NCBI GenBank assembly: GCA_963678235.1
Contig: OY782766.1
Location: 558,001 to 622,000, forward strand
Source: JABMQB01 sp963678235
Lineage (GTDB): Bacteria; Bacteroidota; Bacteroidia; Bacteroidales; Prolixibacteraceae
DNA: 64,000 nt
Direction of reading: 5' to 3'
Part shown: positions 1-8,900 of the stretch, in pieces
How the letters are laid out: every line of letters begins with the position of its first letter
How positions within the stretch are numbered: the stretch's first letter is position 1
Translations under genes and position numbers: made by a program
The notes under the pieces: model-generated
Seen by the model: only the letters and a program-made list of their open reading frames with translations
The model's database searches: none
Told to the model about the DNA's origin: nothing

Positions 1-1120
1 AAAGCCTGTTTTAAGGTTGTAGTATCCAAGTAGCCTTCGTTCTTTCAAAATTTCATTATTATGACTAAAAGTACAAAATTTATTGGTATTGACATTTCAA
101 AAAGAGTGTTTGATGTTTGGGGAAATGATATTGGGCATAAACGGTTTAAAAATACCCCTGAAGGGTTTGTTGAATTTTCGATGTTATTAAAAACAAGTAG
201 CTGGTGTGTAATGGAATATACAGGAAGTTATTACCAACAACTGGCTATTTATTTATACGAGAATGATATCTCGGTATCTGTAATAAATCCTTTGGTTTTA
301 AAGCGTTTCATTCAAATGAAACTTCAGCACAATAAGACAGACAAGGGTGATGCAAAGATGATTGCGCAGTATGCTCATGATCAGGGCGTGACGAAGTGGG
401 TTCCCAGCCCTTCTTATATAGATAGGTGTAAAGATATGCACACTACAATAACTCTTTACTTTAAGCAAAATACAGCACTGAAGAACAAACTGATGAGCCT
501 ACAAGATAAAGGGGTAAAAGGAAAATTGCTTACCTCCATAAAAAGGCAAATCCGCCAAGTTAATGTTGAGATTAAACTGCTTGAGAACGAGATCGAATTA
601 TTGATAAAACAGCATGAGAAAGAACTGCTAAGTAACTTAACCTCTATCCCTGGAATAGGGAAGAAGACTGCTATTATGTTAATTGTCTGCACCAATGGGT
701 TTAGTACCTTTGATAATGCCCGTCAGGTTTCAGCATTTTTTGGTTTATCCCCGGTCGAAAGATCCTCAGGGGCAAGTATCCGTGGACGTTCGCGGATATC
801 AAAGAAAGGCAATCCAATAATGCGGAATTATTTATTTATGTGCAGTTTTACTGCATCGTATAATAATCCCCAATGTAAAGCATTATATGATCGGATTGTA
901 GCTAAAGGGAAGTCAAAGAAGCTAGCACTAATTGCAGTAACGAACAAGTTAATAAAGCAAGCATTTTCAATTGCCAAATCAGGAATTAAGTATAGCCCTG
1001 AATACAGGTCGGTATCATTACAAGCATAATTTTTCTTTTTGAACTTTCCTCCCAAAAATAAAAAGGGAATTCAAAAAGAAAAATAGTTGCAAAAAAGCTT
1101 GGTTTTTACCTTAGTTCTTT
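1..1120 (+). mobile_element. ISA-1, IS110-family insertion sequence (left end outside window)
   Basis: Same element as ISA-2 (45215-46485) and ISA-3 (49756-51026), which are 1271 bp each. This copy lacks about the first 150 bp because the window starts inside its upstream non-coding part. The right end is the conserved TTAGTTCTTT directly before the GTT of the next cassette. No inverted repeats are visible, as expected for IS110-family elements. Confidence 0.9.
61..1029 (+). CDS. IS110-family DEDD transposase of ISA-1 (322 aa)
   Basis: The N-terminal DEDD RuvC-like domain begins with FIGIDISKRVFDVWG and continues through VMEYTGSYY and the DKGDAKMIAQYA segment. The C-terminal IS116/IS110/IS902 domain carries IPGIGKKTA, SAFFGLSP and the serine-containing SSGASIRGRSRISKKGN. 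Length is typical of compact IS110 transposases. It catalyses recombination of the element, in known relatives guided by an element-encoded bridge RNA. It differs from the other copies at a few residues (KRQ against RRQ, GAS against GTS), so the ISA copies are older than the identical ISB and ISC proteins. It is the only type of gene in the window coded on the plus strand. Confidence 0.95.
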   Translation: MTKSTKFIGIDISKRVFDVWGNDIGHKRFKNTPEGFVEFSMLLKTSSWCVMEYTGSYYQQLAIYLYENDISVSVINPLVLKRFIQMKLQHNKTDKGDAKMIAQYAHDQGVTKWVPSPSYIDRCKDMHTTITLYFKQNTALKNKLMSLQDKGVKGKLLTSIKRQIRQVNVEIKLLENEIELLIKQHEKELLSNLTSIPGIGKKTAIMLIVCTNGFSTFDNARQVSAFFGLSPVERSSGASIRGRSRISKKGNPIMRNYLFMCSFTASYNNPQCKALYDRIVAKGKSKKLALIAVTNKLIKQAFSIAKSGIKYSPEYRSVSLQA

Positions 1121-1121
1121 G

Positions 1122-2318
1122 TTAGGGCACGTTTTTAATTTCAATACACTTTTCTTTAATTTTATCTAACAATCTTTTTAGTTCTTGTTTCTCAGATTCC
1201 GAAAAATCTTCCATCATTTTTTTCTCGGTATTTTCAATGATAGTCCATAGTTTTCCGATTGTTTCAACACCAGCTTCTGTGATTATAATGTTGTTTGAAG
1301 AATCAATACTTATTAGACCATCAAATATTAACGGTTCAAAATGATTCTTTATTTCACTGTCAGGAATTCCAAATTGTTTTTGAGCATCCAATACAGTCAT
1401 TGTTGTATCACATTTTAACACCATCATAAATAAAAGTTGGCAGCTTGATAGGGTAGAGACTTTTTTTAATTCTGTATCTAATGCTTCTCTAATCAACATT
1501 GCCGTCACATTAATTTCTCTCCCAATAGTTGATTTAATTTGTTTTTCAATCATTCCTAAAACTCGTTTTAATTTTAATTCATAGATGCTAATTCCGGTTG
1601 CTACTCCGACATTTAAACTTTCAACTTCGCTATACATTGGAATCTGAACAGTAATATTTGCATTTTCCATAAATTCATTCGATGCGCCGTTGGTTTCATT
1701 GCCCACTACTAAAGCAACTGGTTTATCTGATAATTTAACTAAAGATTGTAATTGTGTTCCTCTTGGTGAGGTGGTTACAATTTGATAGCCATTTTGCTTT
1801 AAGTAATCTATTGTCTCACTTGGATTGCAAAACGTCTTTAGATTTGTGTCGAAAACACGACCTCTTGAAGCATCAATTGTCTTTTTTTGAAATAAGTCAA
1901 AGTTTGTTTTTGTGCTTAAAATGTTATTGATACCAAAAGCGTGGCTTGAACGAATAATGGTTCCGATATTTCCAAAATCGTTTACATTATCAAGAACGAC
2001 ACAAAAATCATTATTTGCTGAATTTGATTTAATGTTTCCAATTGCAATAATTGGAATGACGTAATTTGTATCTGTTACTTTTTTTAGTAATCCTTCTGAC
2101 GTTTTAAATACTCCAAATTTTAAATATTTGTCATCAAACTCTTTAATCTTGTTTGATATTAATATAAAGTCAATTTTTATATCGGATTCAATAGCCCAAT
2201 CGATAGCTTCTAAACCTTCAATTAGAAATTTTCTATTCTCAATTCTTCCTCTCTGGCAATTGAGTGATTTTGCTAATTGTATCTTGTTATCTTTTAGTGA
2301 TGTAATCTCTTTAATCAT
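1122..2318 (-). CDS. TrmH/SpoU-family RNA 2'-O-methyltransferase fused to a winged-helix domain (398 aa)
   Basis: Residues about 1-245 form a SpoU (SPOUT) methyltransferase. An N-terminal substrate-binding part is followed by the three knot motifs: NIGTIIRSS, LVVGNETNGAS and IPMYSEVESLNVGVATG. Family members methylate ribose 2'-OH in tRNA or rRNA; stand-alone relatives include antibiotic-resistance rRNA methylases, but the target here cannot be told. Residues about 245-398 look like a MarR-type winged helix (LSSCQLLFMMVL, TVLDAQKQFGIPDSEIKNH, FDGLISID) ending in a charged helix, so the protein is a fusion. The TAA stop overlaps the GTTAGGG start of the cassette end (1121-1127). ISA-1 and ISB-1 flank it on the two sides. 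Confidence 0.8.
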   Translation of the reverse strand: MIKEITSLKDNKIQLAKSLNCQRGRIENRKFLIEGLEAIDWAIESDIKIDFILISNKIKEFDDKYLKFGVFKTSEGLLKKVTDTNYVIPIIAIGNIKSNSANNDFCVVLDNVNDFGNIGTIIRSSHAFGINNILSTKTNFDLFQKKTIDASRGRVFDTNLKTFCNPSETIDYLKQNGYQIVTTSPRGTQLQSLVKLSDKPVALVVGNETNGASNEFMENANITVQIPMYSEVESLNVGVATGISIYELKLKRVLGMIEKQIKSTIGREINVTAMLIREALDTELKKVSTLSSCQLLFMMVLKCDTTMTVLDAQKQFGIPDSEIKNHFEPLIFDGLISIDSSNNIIITEAGVETIGKLWTIIENTEKKMMEDFSESEKQELKRLLDKIKEKCIEIKNVP

Positions 2319-2360
2319 TGCTATTTATAGTCTTATTTACTGCGTGTTTTTAAATTCTGA

Positions 2361-3746
2361 CTAACGTAAAGTACTTGGACTGGGGTTCAAAGGATTACCG
2401 AGGCCAACATCTTCGGGTTTTAAGTCAAATTTAGCGATTTGTTTTTTAATTCTTTTGGCTATTCCCATCTTTCTTTTCTGGTCTAAGAATAAATACTCTG
2501 TTGGAGGTTTATAAGGAATCTTTTTAGTGACCATATTCCAAATAATCACACCTAGTTTTCTTGCTGTAGCACTAACTGCAGCTTGCCTTCCTTTGCGGTA
2601 TGCAACCCTTTTAAAAAAGTCTGAGAGGTGTGTATCTTTTAAATTGCCAATTGCATTTGCAGCCTGCCTTAATGCAATTTTTAATTTATTGCTTCCCTTT
2701 GGGATTTTGCTGCTCAGGATTTTTCCACCGGATATTTTATTATTTGGAGCAAGGCGGAGCCATGAAACAAATTGTTTAGAACTAGGGAACTTTTGAAACC
2801 CACTGGGTCCAATTTCGCTGATTATTGAAAGTACTGTGGCATGGCTTAGCCCTTCAATAGCCATTAAATCGACCCCGCCGAAGTATTGGTAAGCTACTTG
2901 GTTGAAGTTTTTGATTGAAGGTGCATTTTTGTTTATCCGTTTATAAGGTTTTTCGGTTGTTTTCAATTTCAGTTTTTCAGGTTGTAGCTTCAATTCGGTT
3001 TTAATAAAATTATTGATTTTCCTTTCGCATTGCCTTATTTGTTTTTGATAAAATTGGTAACACATAAATTCTTGTTTTAGCCCAAACAAGAAATCTTCCC
3101 TGTTATTCCCGTGCAATGCTTTTGCAATTTCTTCCTTGGGTTTCCTGCAGTTATAGTGTCTGTGTTCAGCTAAGGAATAGGGGTCAAGGTTTCCATTGCA
3201 GATATCTTCGATTATTTTCATTCCAGTGAGCCCACATACATCCTTTACCACAACATCTAAGCGAAAGTTTAGGAATTTCAAATACTTTTGCATTTTACGT
3301 GAAGCCCCTGCCGCCAATGATATGATATTGCTTCTTTGGCGGCAGTATGTCCTTAGTTTTTCAGTTGTTTCATCAGGGAGGAAGCTACTTGTAAGTAAGC
3401 CAAGGGCATGGAGTTTTTGTATGTGCCTGCAATCTTTCACATCGGTCTTTTTCCCTTTCGCATGTTTGGTAAATTTTCCATTGCATAAAATCACATCAAA
3501 ACCATATTTTATAAGTTCTGCAAATAGGTTTTGCCAATAGTCCCCTGTCGATTCCATTGCTACCGATGTAATGCCATAAGATACAAGCCATTCACAAAGC
3601 CCGGCTAAGTCTTCTGCATAAACCCCAAATTCTTTCACATCCTCCAGCGATTGCCCCACAGCAACATAGTGTGACCTACTACCAATATCAATTCCAGCTG
3701 CATTGTGGTTAATAATGTCTAGTTCCATTTTCTTTTTCCTTGCCAT
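2361..3746 (-). CDS. IS110-family DEDD transposase of ISB-1 (461 aa)
   Basis: The RuvC-like domain starts at about residue 15 with AAGIDIGSRSHYVAV, followed by VAMESTGDYWQ and KGKKTDVKDCRHIQKLHALG, which supply the DEDD acidic residues. The C-terminal IS116/IS110/IS902 domain has IEGLSHATVLSIISEIG, WLRLAPNNKISGGK and SNKLKIALRQAANAI. It is longer than the ISA transposase (461 against 322 aa) and not closely related to it. The protein is identical in the four complete copies, so spread within this array is recent. Confidence 0.95.
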   Translation of the reverse strand: MARKKKMELDIINHNAAGIDIGSRSHYVAVGQSLEDVKEFGVYAEDLAGLCEWLVSYGITSVAMESTGDYWQNLFAELIKYGFDVILCNGKFTKHAKGKKTDVKDCRHIQKLHALGLLTSSFLPDETTEKLRTYCRQRSNIISLAAGASRKMQKYLKFLNFRLDVVVKDVCGLTGMKIIEDICNGNLDPYSLAEHRHYNCRKPKEEIAKALHGNNREDFLFGLKQEFMCYQFYQKQIRQCERKINNFIKTELKLQPEKLKLKTTEKPYKRINKNAPSIKNFNQVAYQYFGGVDLMAIEGLSHATVLSIISEIGPSGFQKFPSSKQFVSWLRLAPNNKISGGKILSSKIPKGSNKLKIALRQAANAIGNLKDTHLSDFFKRVAYRKGRQAAVSATARKLGVIIWNMVTKKIPYKPPTEYLFLDQKRKMGIAKRIKKQIAKFDLKPEDVGLGNPLNPSPSTLR

Positions 3747-4047
3747 AATAATTCAATTAAAGTTGTTTTAAAATGACCCTAAGGAAATGTACCTTTGAAT
3801 TGAGAATTATTCTGAACGGGGTTACTGACAATAAATGTCAGTACCACCACTGAAATTATCAACAAGCCTCGGAAACTCAACTTTCGAGGCTTTTACATTC
3901 CAACCAGAATGAACGCACGGACTTTAATAGTACCATTGCTAGAAACGGCCTTGCGTAGGGTCAATCCAAAAATACATGGAAATATTGTTCAGGGCACTTT
4001 TTATCGTTAGCTGGAGAAATTAATTGGTTTTTCTAATGTGGGGAATG
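3747..4047 (-). ncRNA. candidate bridge RNA region of ISB-1
   Basis: This 300-bp non-coding stretch lies upstream of the transposase inside the element. It contains a hairpin at 3820-3844 (ACTGACA pairing with TGTCAGT) and an 8-bp hairpin at 3864-3892 (AAGCCTCG pairing with CGAGGCTT). IS110-family elements are known to carry a structured bridge RNA between the element end and the transposase gene. The position and stems fit, but guide loops were not resolved here. Confidence 0.5.
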
Positions 4048-4058
4048 AACCATAACGG

Positions 4059-5761
4059 GAGTCCGCGCAATAACAATGTTTGTATGTTTGGTATTGTCTA
4101 TAGTTCATTATTATGAGGTTTTTAGAGGCCATTAAAGGTAGTTAATATTCTGATGTGTTTTTCGTTTGGTGCAATTTTTATTTGCTTAAGATGGCGCATT
4201 TTAGCCCATATTTGGCAAAAAAGTAAAGGACAAGTTTTTCCAGCCTTGCTTTTAATTCATTTAGGTCAAAAATTGACATAAGTCTACGAAGGTTGTAACA
4301 CATCATCATTAGGTTTACTTCACTAAGTACGTTTTGTTTTCCTTTCATTAAGGTGAAAGTAAATCCCCATTGCCTTTTAAGTGTTCCGAACTGGTGTTCG
4401 GTAATTTGCTGGCGCAATTTGTAGTATTCGGGGTTTTGATTTACCCGTTTTTCATTTTCTTCGAGGGCTTCCTGATATATACTTCGTTCAATATATCTTC
4501 CTCTTTTGTTCTCGGTACATTTTTCACGTAAGCTACATCCATTGCATGCTTTGGTTTTGTAGTGTTTTACGCGATGCTTACGTTTTTTATATATTGTCCC
4601 ATTTGTGGTAAGTATGTCTCCTGCGGGGCATGTGTAAGTGCCGTTCTGTTTATCGTACTCAAATATTTGCATATCGAACAGTCCATTGTTCTGAGATGAG
4701 TGTGCCTTTGGGGAACTGTAGGTGGTTATCCCGTTTTTTGTACAGGTATCAATATGTAGCCCGGTTGTGTAGCCTTTATCTGTGAGGGTGTCCATTTTTT
4801 CAACCCTTAAGAGTGCTTTTGCATCCAATGCCATATCAGCCAGGGCATGTGTGTCGTTAACCCTTCCAGTATCATTATTTACAAATAGTTTATGTTTTCC
4901 ATCGCATCCTGCTTGTATGTTGTATCCTACGTTAACTACATTTCGGTGCAGTACTACTGATCTGGCATCTGGATCATTGGTGCTAAGTTGTGTTTCACCA
5001 CTTTGTTGAAGTTCCTTTTCAATTTTCTTGTATTGTTTGCGTCGTTTTTTCTGGGTTTCTATTTTTTGTTCCACTTCTTTGATTTGGCTGTCATCCATTT
5101 CTTGGGTATCCAGCTGTTTTTCAAATTCGTCAATTTTAGTATCGACATACTCCATATGTCGATCAATCTTAGCTTGATTAAAGTTGTTTTTCAGGCTGTT
5201 TTGAGCTCTTATTTTAAAGGAGTCTATAGCAATAGTTTCACCGCTAATGAGATTCATTTCTTTAAGCATAAGCACAAAGTGCCGGAAAGCTTGCTTGAAA
5301 GCCTTGCTGTTGTCTTTGCGGAAGTATGCGATCTTACGTGCCGATGGTCTAAGTCCCCGCAATAGCCATATTACTTCGAGGTTTACCCTGCACGCTTCTT
5401 CAAGTTGGTAGCTCGACCGAAGCTTTTTCTTGTACCCGTACATAAATAGTTTGAGCATATCAACTGATCTGTACGGAGGCCTACCTTCAGAATTGAGTAC
5501 ATCTTTGAAACCTAGTTTATGAAGTGGGAGTGCATCCACAAACCAGTCGACAACTCTAGCCCACGAATCGCGAGCTACATTTGCTTCAAAGTCCATCATG
5601 ATTAGTTGATCCCTTGAGAACCCATTAATAAAGTCCATTGAGATAGATGTTTTGTTTGCTAATAAAGATAACAAACGTATGGTTTACAAGGTGTTGGTAA
5701 CTGCAGGGCTTATAAACAATTTGTAATTAATTTTTTGGTTTGGAGGTTATTGCGCAGTCTG
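4059..5761 (-). mobile_element. ISC-1, IS1182-family insertion sequence (1703 bp)
   Basis: Imperfect terminal inverted repeats are GAGTCCGCGCAATAAC (left) and GTTATTGCGCAGTCTG (right). A 4-bp direct repeat ACGG flanks it at 4055-4058 and 5762-5765. The transposase gene is on the minus strand, with about 119 bp of non-coding DNA downstream and 87 bp upstream of it. The other copies, ISC-2 and ISC-3, have the same length and the same target duplication. Confidence 0.93.
4178..5674 (-). CDS. IS1182-family DDE transposase of ISC-1 (498 aa)
   Basis: The N-terminal DUF772 region shows PPYRSVDMLKLFMYGYKK, YQLEEACRVNLEVIWLLRGL and a helical coiled-coil segment (about residues 180-225). DDE positions are suggested by ETIAIDSFKIRAQ, VGYNIQAGCDGKHKLF and the late ITEHQFGTLKRQWGF glutamate. 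A cysteine cluster (CNGCSLREKC) precedes the last acidic residue, as in IS1182-type enzymes. The three copies encode the same protein. Confidence 0.95.
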   Translation of the reverse strand: MLSLLANKTSISMDFINGFSRDQLIMMDFEANVARDSWARVVDWFVDALPLHKLGFKDVLNSEGRPPYRSVDMLKLFMYGYKKKLRSSYQLEEACRVNLEVIWLLRGLRPSARKIAYFRKDNSKAFKQAFRHFVLMLKEMNLISGETIAIDSFKIRAQNSLKNNFNQAKIDRHMEYVDTKIDEFEKQLDTQEMDDSQIKEVEQKIETQKKRRKQYKKIEKELQQSGETQLSTNDPDARSVVLHRNVVNVGYNIQAGCDGKHKLFVNNDTGRVNDTHALADMALDAKALLRVEKMDTLTDKGYTTGLHIDTCTKNGITTYSSPKAHSSQNNGLFDMQIFEYDKQNGTYTCPAGDILTTNGTIYKKRKHRVKHYKTKACNGCSLREKCTENKRGRYIERSIYQEALEENEKRVNQNPEYYKLRQQITEHQFGTLKRQWGFTFTLMKGKQNVLSEVNLMMMCYNLRRLMSIFDLNELKARLEKLVLYFFAKYGLKCAILSK

Positions 5762-5930
5762 ACGGTTGGTGTATGAAGCGTTGGGCATTTCGAAGCACTT
5801 CCCTGTCAAACCCTACAATGTTTATTAAGTGTAACACCCTTGAAACCAGCACAAACCGCCCAATGATTTATACACTTTGTTATAGCCATGTGCTTTATTT
5901 TCTGGCTCATGGACGTCTGGTTTCAATTAA

Positions 5931-8900
5931 TTACTTATTAAAATGCTTTTGAATTAATGACAATAATTTGTCTTTTTTTATTGGTTTTGAAATGTAATCG
6001 TTGCAACCTGCTGCAATTGATTTTTCTCTGTCGCCAGCCATTGCAAAAGCAGTTTGTGCTATAATAATTACATCATTATTGAATTCTCTTATTTGTTTAG
6101 TAGCTTCATAACCATTCATTTCAGGCATTTGAATATCCATTAAAACCAAATTAATGTCAGAGTTGCTTTGGCAGATTTTCACAGTCTCAATTCCCGAAGA
6201 GGCAACTAAGACGTTATTTGTAATATCTTTAATTATTGTTGAAAGATAAATTAAGGAGGTTTCATCATCGTCTGCAATTAATATTTTGAGTTCTGATAGT
6301 TCGGGATTAATTTGCGTACTATCTTTTTCAGAAGGCAAATCATTTTTATCAACGCTTTTTTCTTTAGGGTTTGTATTATATGGTAATGTAAAATAAAATG
6401 TTGACCCTATTCCCATTTCGCTTTCCACCCAAACTTTTCCACCCAACAATTCCACATAAGATTTTACAATTGTTAATCCTAATCCTGCTCCCTGCCTTGC
6501 TCCTACATCTTCAATGTCAGCTTGGATAAAACGTTCGAATATGGCATCCTTTCTGTCTTTTCTAATCCCGAGACCAGTGTCTTTTACATAGAATTCGAGA
6601 AAGGTTTTGCCGTTTATTTCTTTAGGATTGTAACCAAATTCAACGTAGCCCTCATCTGTGTATTTGATTGCATTTTTAACGAGGTTGGTAAGAATCGAAT
6701 CCAATTTTGATTCGTCCGTGTTAAGTATAGGTTCTCTTAGCCGCAAATTGTTTTTTAAGGAAAAATTTATTGACTTAGCAGTAGCGTCTGGTTTTAAGAG
6801 TTCATAAACAGACTCCATTTTTTTATTTATATTCACTTGCTTTATTTGCAAGTCAACTGCACCTGATTCAATTTTTGAAATCGCTACAATTTCTGAAAGA
6901 ATATTGAGCATGCGAGCACCACTCTTTTGAATAATCTTAATATATGCCTGTTGCTCCTCACTTTCAAGACCGGGCTCATTTAGCAAGTTTGAAAAGCCCA
7001 AAATTCCATTCATTGGAGTTCGTATTTCATGGCTCATATTCGCCAAAAAGGCCGATTTTAAACGGTCGCTTTCTTCTGCTTTTTCTTTGGCTTTTATAAG
7101 TTCAATCTCTGCCTGTTTACGTTCAGTAATGTCAGAACCAATTGTAGTCACAATTCCATCTTTATCGCCATGTCTTCCGTGCCATGCCATCCATTTATAT
7201 GAGCCGTTTTTGCACAAATAACGATTTTCAAAGTACGTTATGTCATTTCCACTAATACGAGTTGCCACAACAACATCTGTTTTTTCCTTATCATCAGGAT
7301 GAATAAATTCCCATATGGGCTTTGATGTAAATTCCTCAATAGTGTAACCCAATATTCTTGTTACTGCAGAACTTGCTTCAAGAAAATACCCCGTATTTAA
7401 ATTTACTTTTGAGATTATGCTGGGTGATAGGTTAAATGTATTCTTTAAGTTTTCTTCGGCAATCTGTATTTTTTCTTGTGCACGCTTACGTTCTGATATA
7501 TCAATATGCGTCCCCACCATCCTTATGGCTTTCCCATCTTCATTAAAAACAGCATCTGCACGAGAAAGAATATCAACCCAGTGCCCATCTTTATGCTTCA
7601 TCTTAAATTCCATTTCAAAACGGTCACGCTGCTTATTAATTAATTGTTGCTGCAATTCCCATGATTTCTGCACATCGTGCGGTTCGGTTAACTTCTCCCA
7701 AACAGAGAAATCATTGGGAAGTTCCTCATCTTTATATCCCAGCATGCTTTTCCATCCGGGAGAGTAATAAATCTCATTTGTTACAAGGTTCCAATCATAC
7801 AAGCCATCTTTTGCGGCATTCATTGCTAGTGTAAATCTTTCTTCGCTTTCTTCTGCTTTTTCTTTGGCTTCAATTAGGTCTGCTTCATATTTCTTTAAAT
7901 CAGTAACATCCTGATGTATTAGAACAACATTTTCTACTTTTTTATTAATAATTATAGGGAAAGCAGTTGCTTGAAGTATTCTTTTTCGACCCAAATTTCC
8001 ATTTTCTTGTGGGTTGTATTCCAAAGCAGGTATGTGTACAGTTTCTCCTTCAAAGGCTTTTACCAAATAATTTAACCAACCCCTTTCTTTAGCATGTTTA
8101 TCTTCAAAAAGATTATATTTATTAATTTCTTGATAATCGATTGGTACTTGCCAAAGTTTTCTCCATGCGCGATTTACATTTATTGCTATTCCATTAATAT
8201 TGAAAATTTGAATGCTTAAAGGACTTTGCTCAAATAAAGCCATAAACTGTTTCTGGCTTTCTTCAGCTTTTACTTTGGCTTTTATTAATTCTATTTCTCC
8301 CTGTTTTCGTGAAGTAATATTACTTCCGAAACATGAACCACCAATAACCTCTCCATTTTTGACAATTGGATTAAATGATACTTCTATATATACTGTATCA
8401 TTATCAATTGGAACCGCATCTTCCACTGTATATTGCTCATTAGCGAGGACTCTGTCATATCTAGGTTTCCAAAGTGGTCTTAGTGATTCTGGAAGAGCTT
8501 CAACTACACTCATTCCCGGTTCAAGAAGAACGCCAAATGATTTTAAAAACTCTTCTTGAAATATATGATTGATATATAAAATTTGATAGTTTCTGTTAAA
8601 AGCCCAAATGCTATGATTTGTACCCTCAATGATTGCTGTTATATTGGCTTTGCTTTCTTCTGCTATTCTTTTGGCATTTAATAGTTCTGTTTCGTATTTT
8701 TTTCTTTCAGTAATAATCCTTGTAACAGATAAAATAAAGGGTTCATTTTTGTGCATAATTATTCGGGCAGATACCAATGCGGGAACAATTGTTCCATTTT
8801 TTGTACGGAATAAACTTTCAAAATTTTCGATGTAATCATTTTTTCTGAGTGTTTCTACAAAAGTATTTCTATCTTCCGGTACAGCCCAAATATTAATTTC

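Larger units (their letters stand above)
2354..4047 (-). mobile_element. ISB-1, IS110-family insertion sequence (1694 bp)
   Basis: All copies share the left end ATTCTGACTAACG and the right end GTGGGGAATG, giving 1694 bp in the complete copies ISB-1, -2, -3 and -4. There are no terminal inverted repeats. The right end is exactly 6 nt from the AACGG of repeat R1. The left junction reads GTTTTTAA, as in ISB-5. The element holds one transposase gene and about 300 bp of non-coding DNA upstream of it. Confidence 0.92.
4054..5881. repeat. attC-like repeat R1, interrupted by ISC-1
   Basis: AAC at 4054 starts the repeat. ISC-1 splits it after ACGG (4055-4058), and the rest runs 5762-5881 to GTT. Inner stem: TTGGTGTATGAAGCGTTGGG pairs imperfectly with the CCCAATGATTTATACA side. 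The body resembles R16. The left arm CCATAAC does not match the left end of the preceding cassette (GTTAGGGCAC), see findings. Confidence 0.8.
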
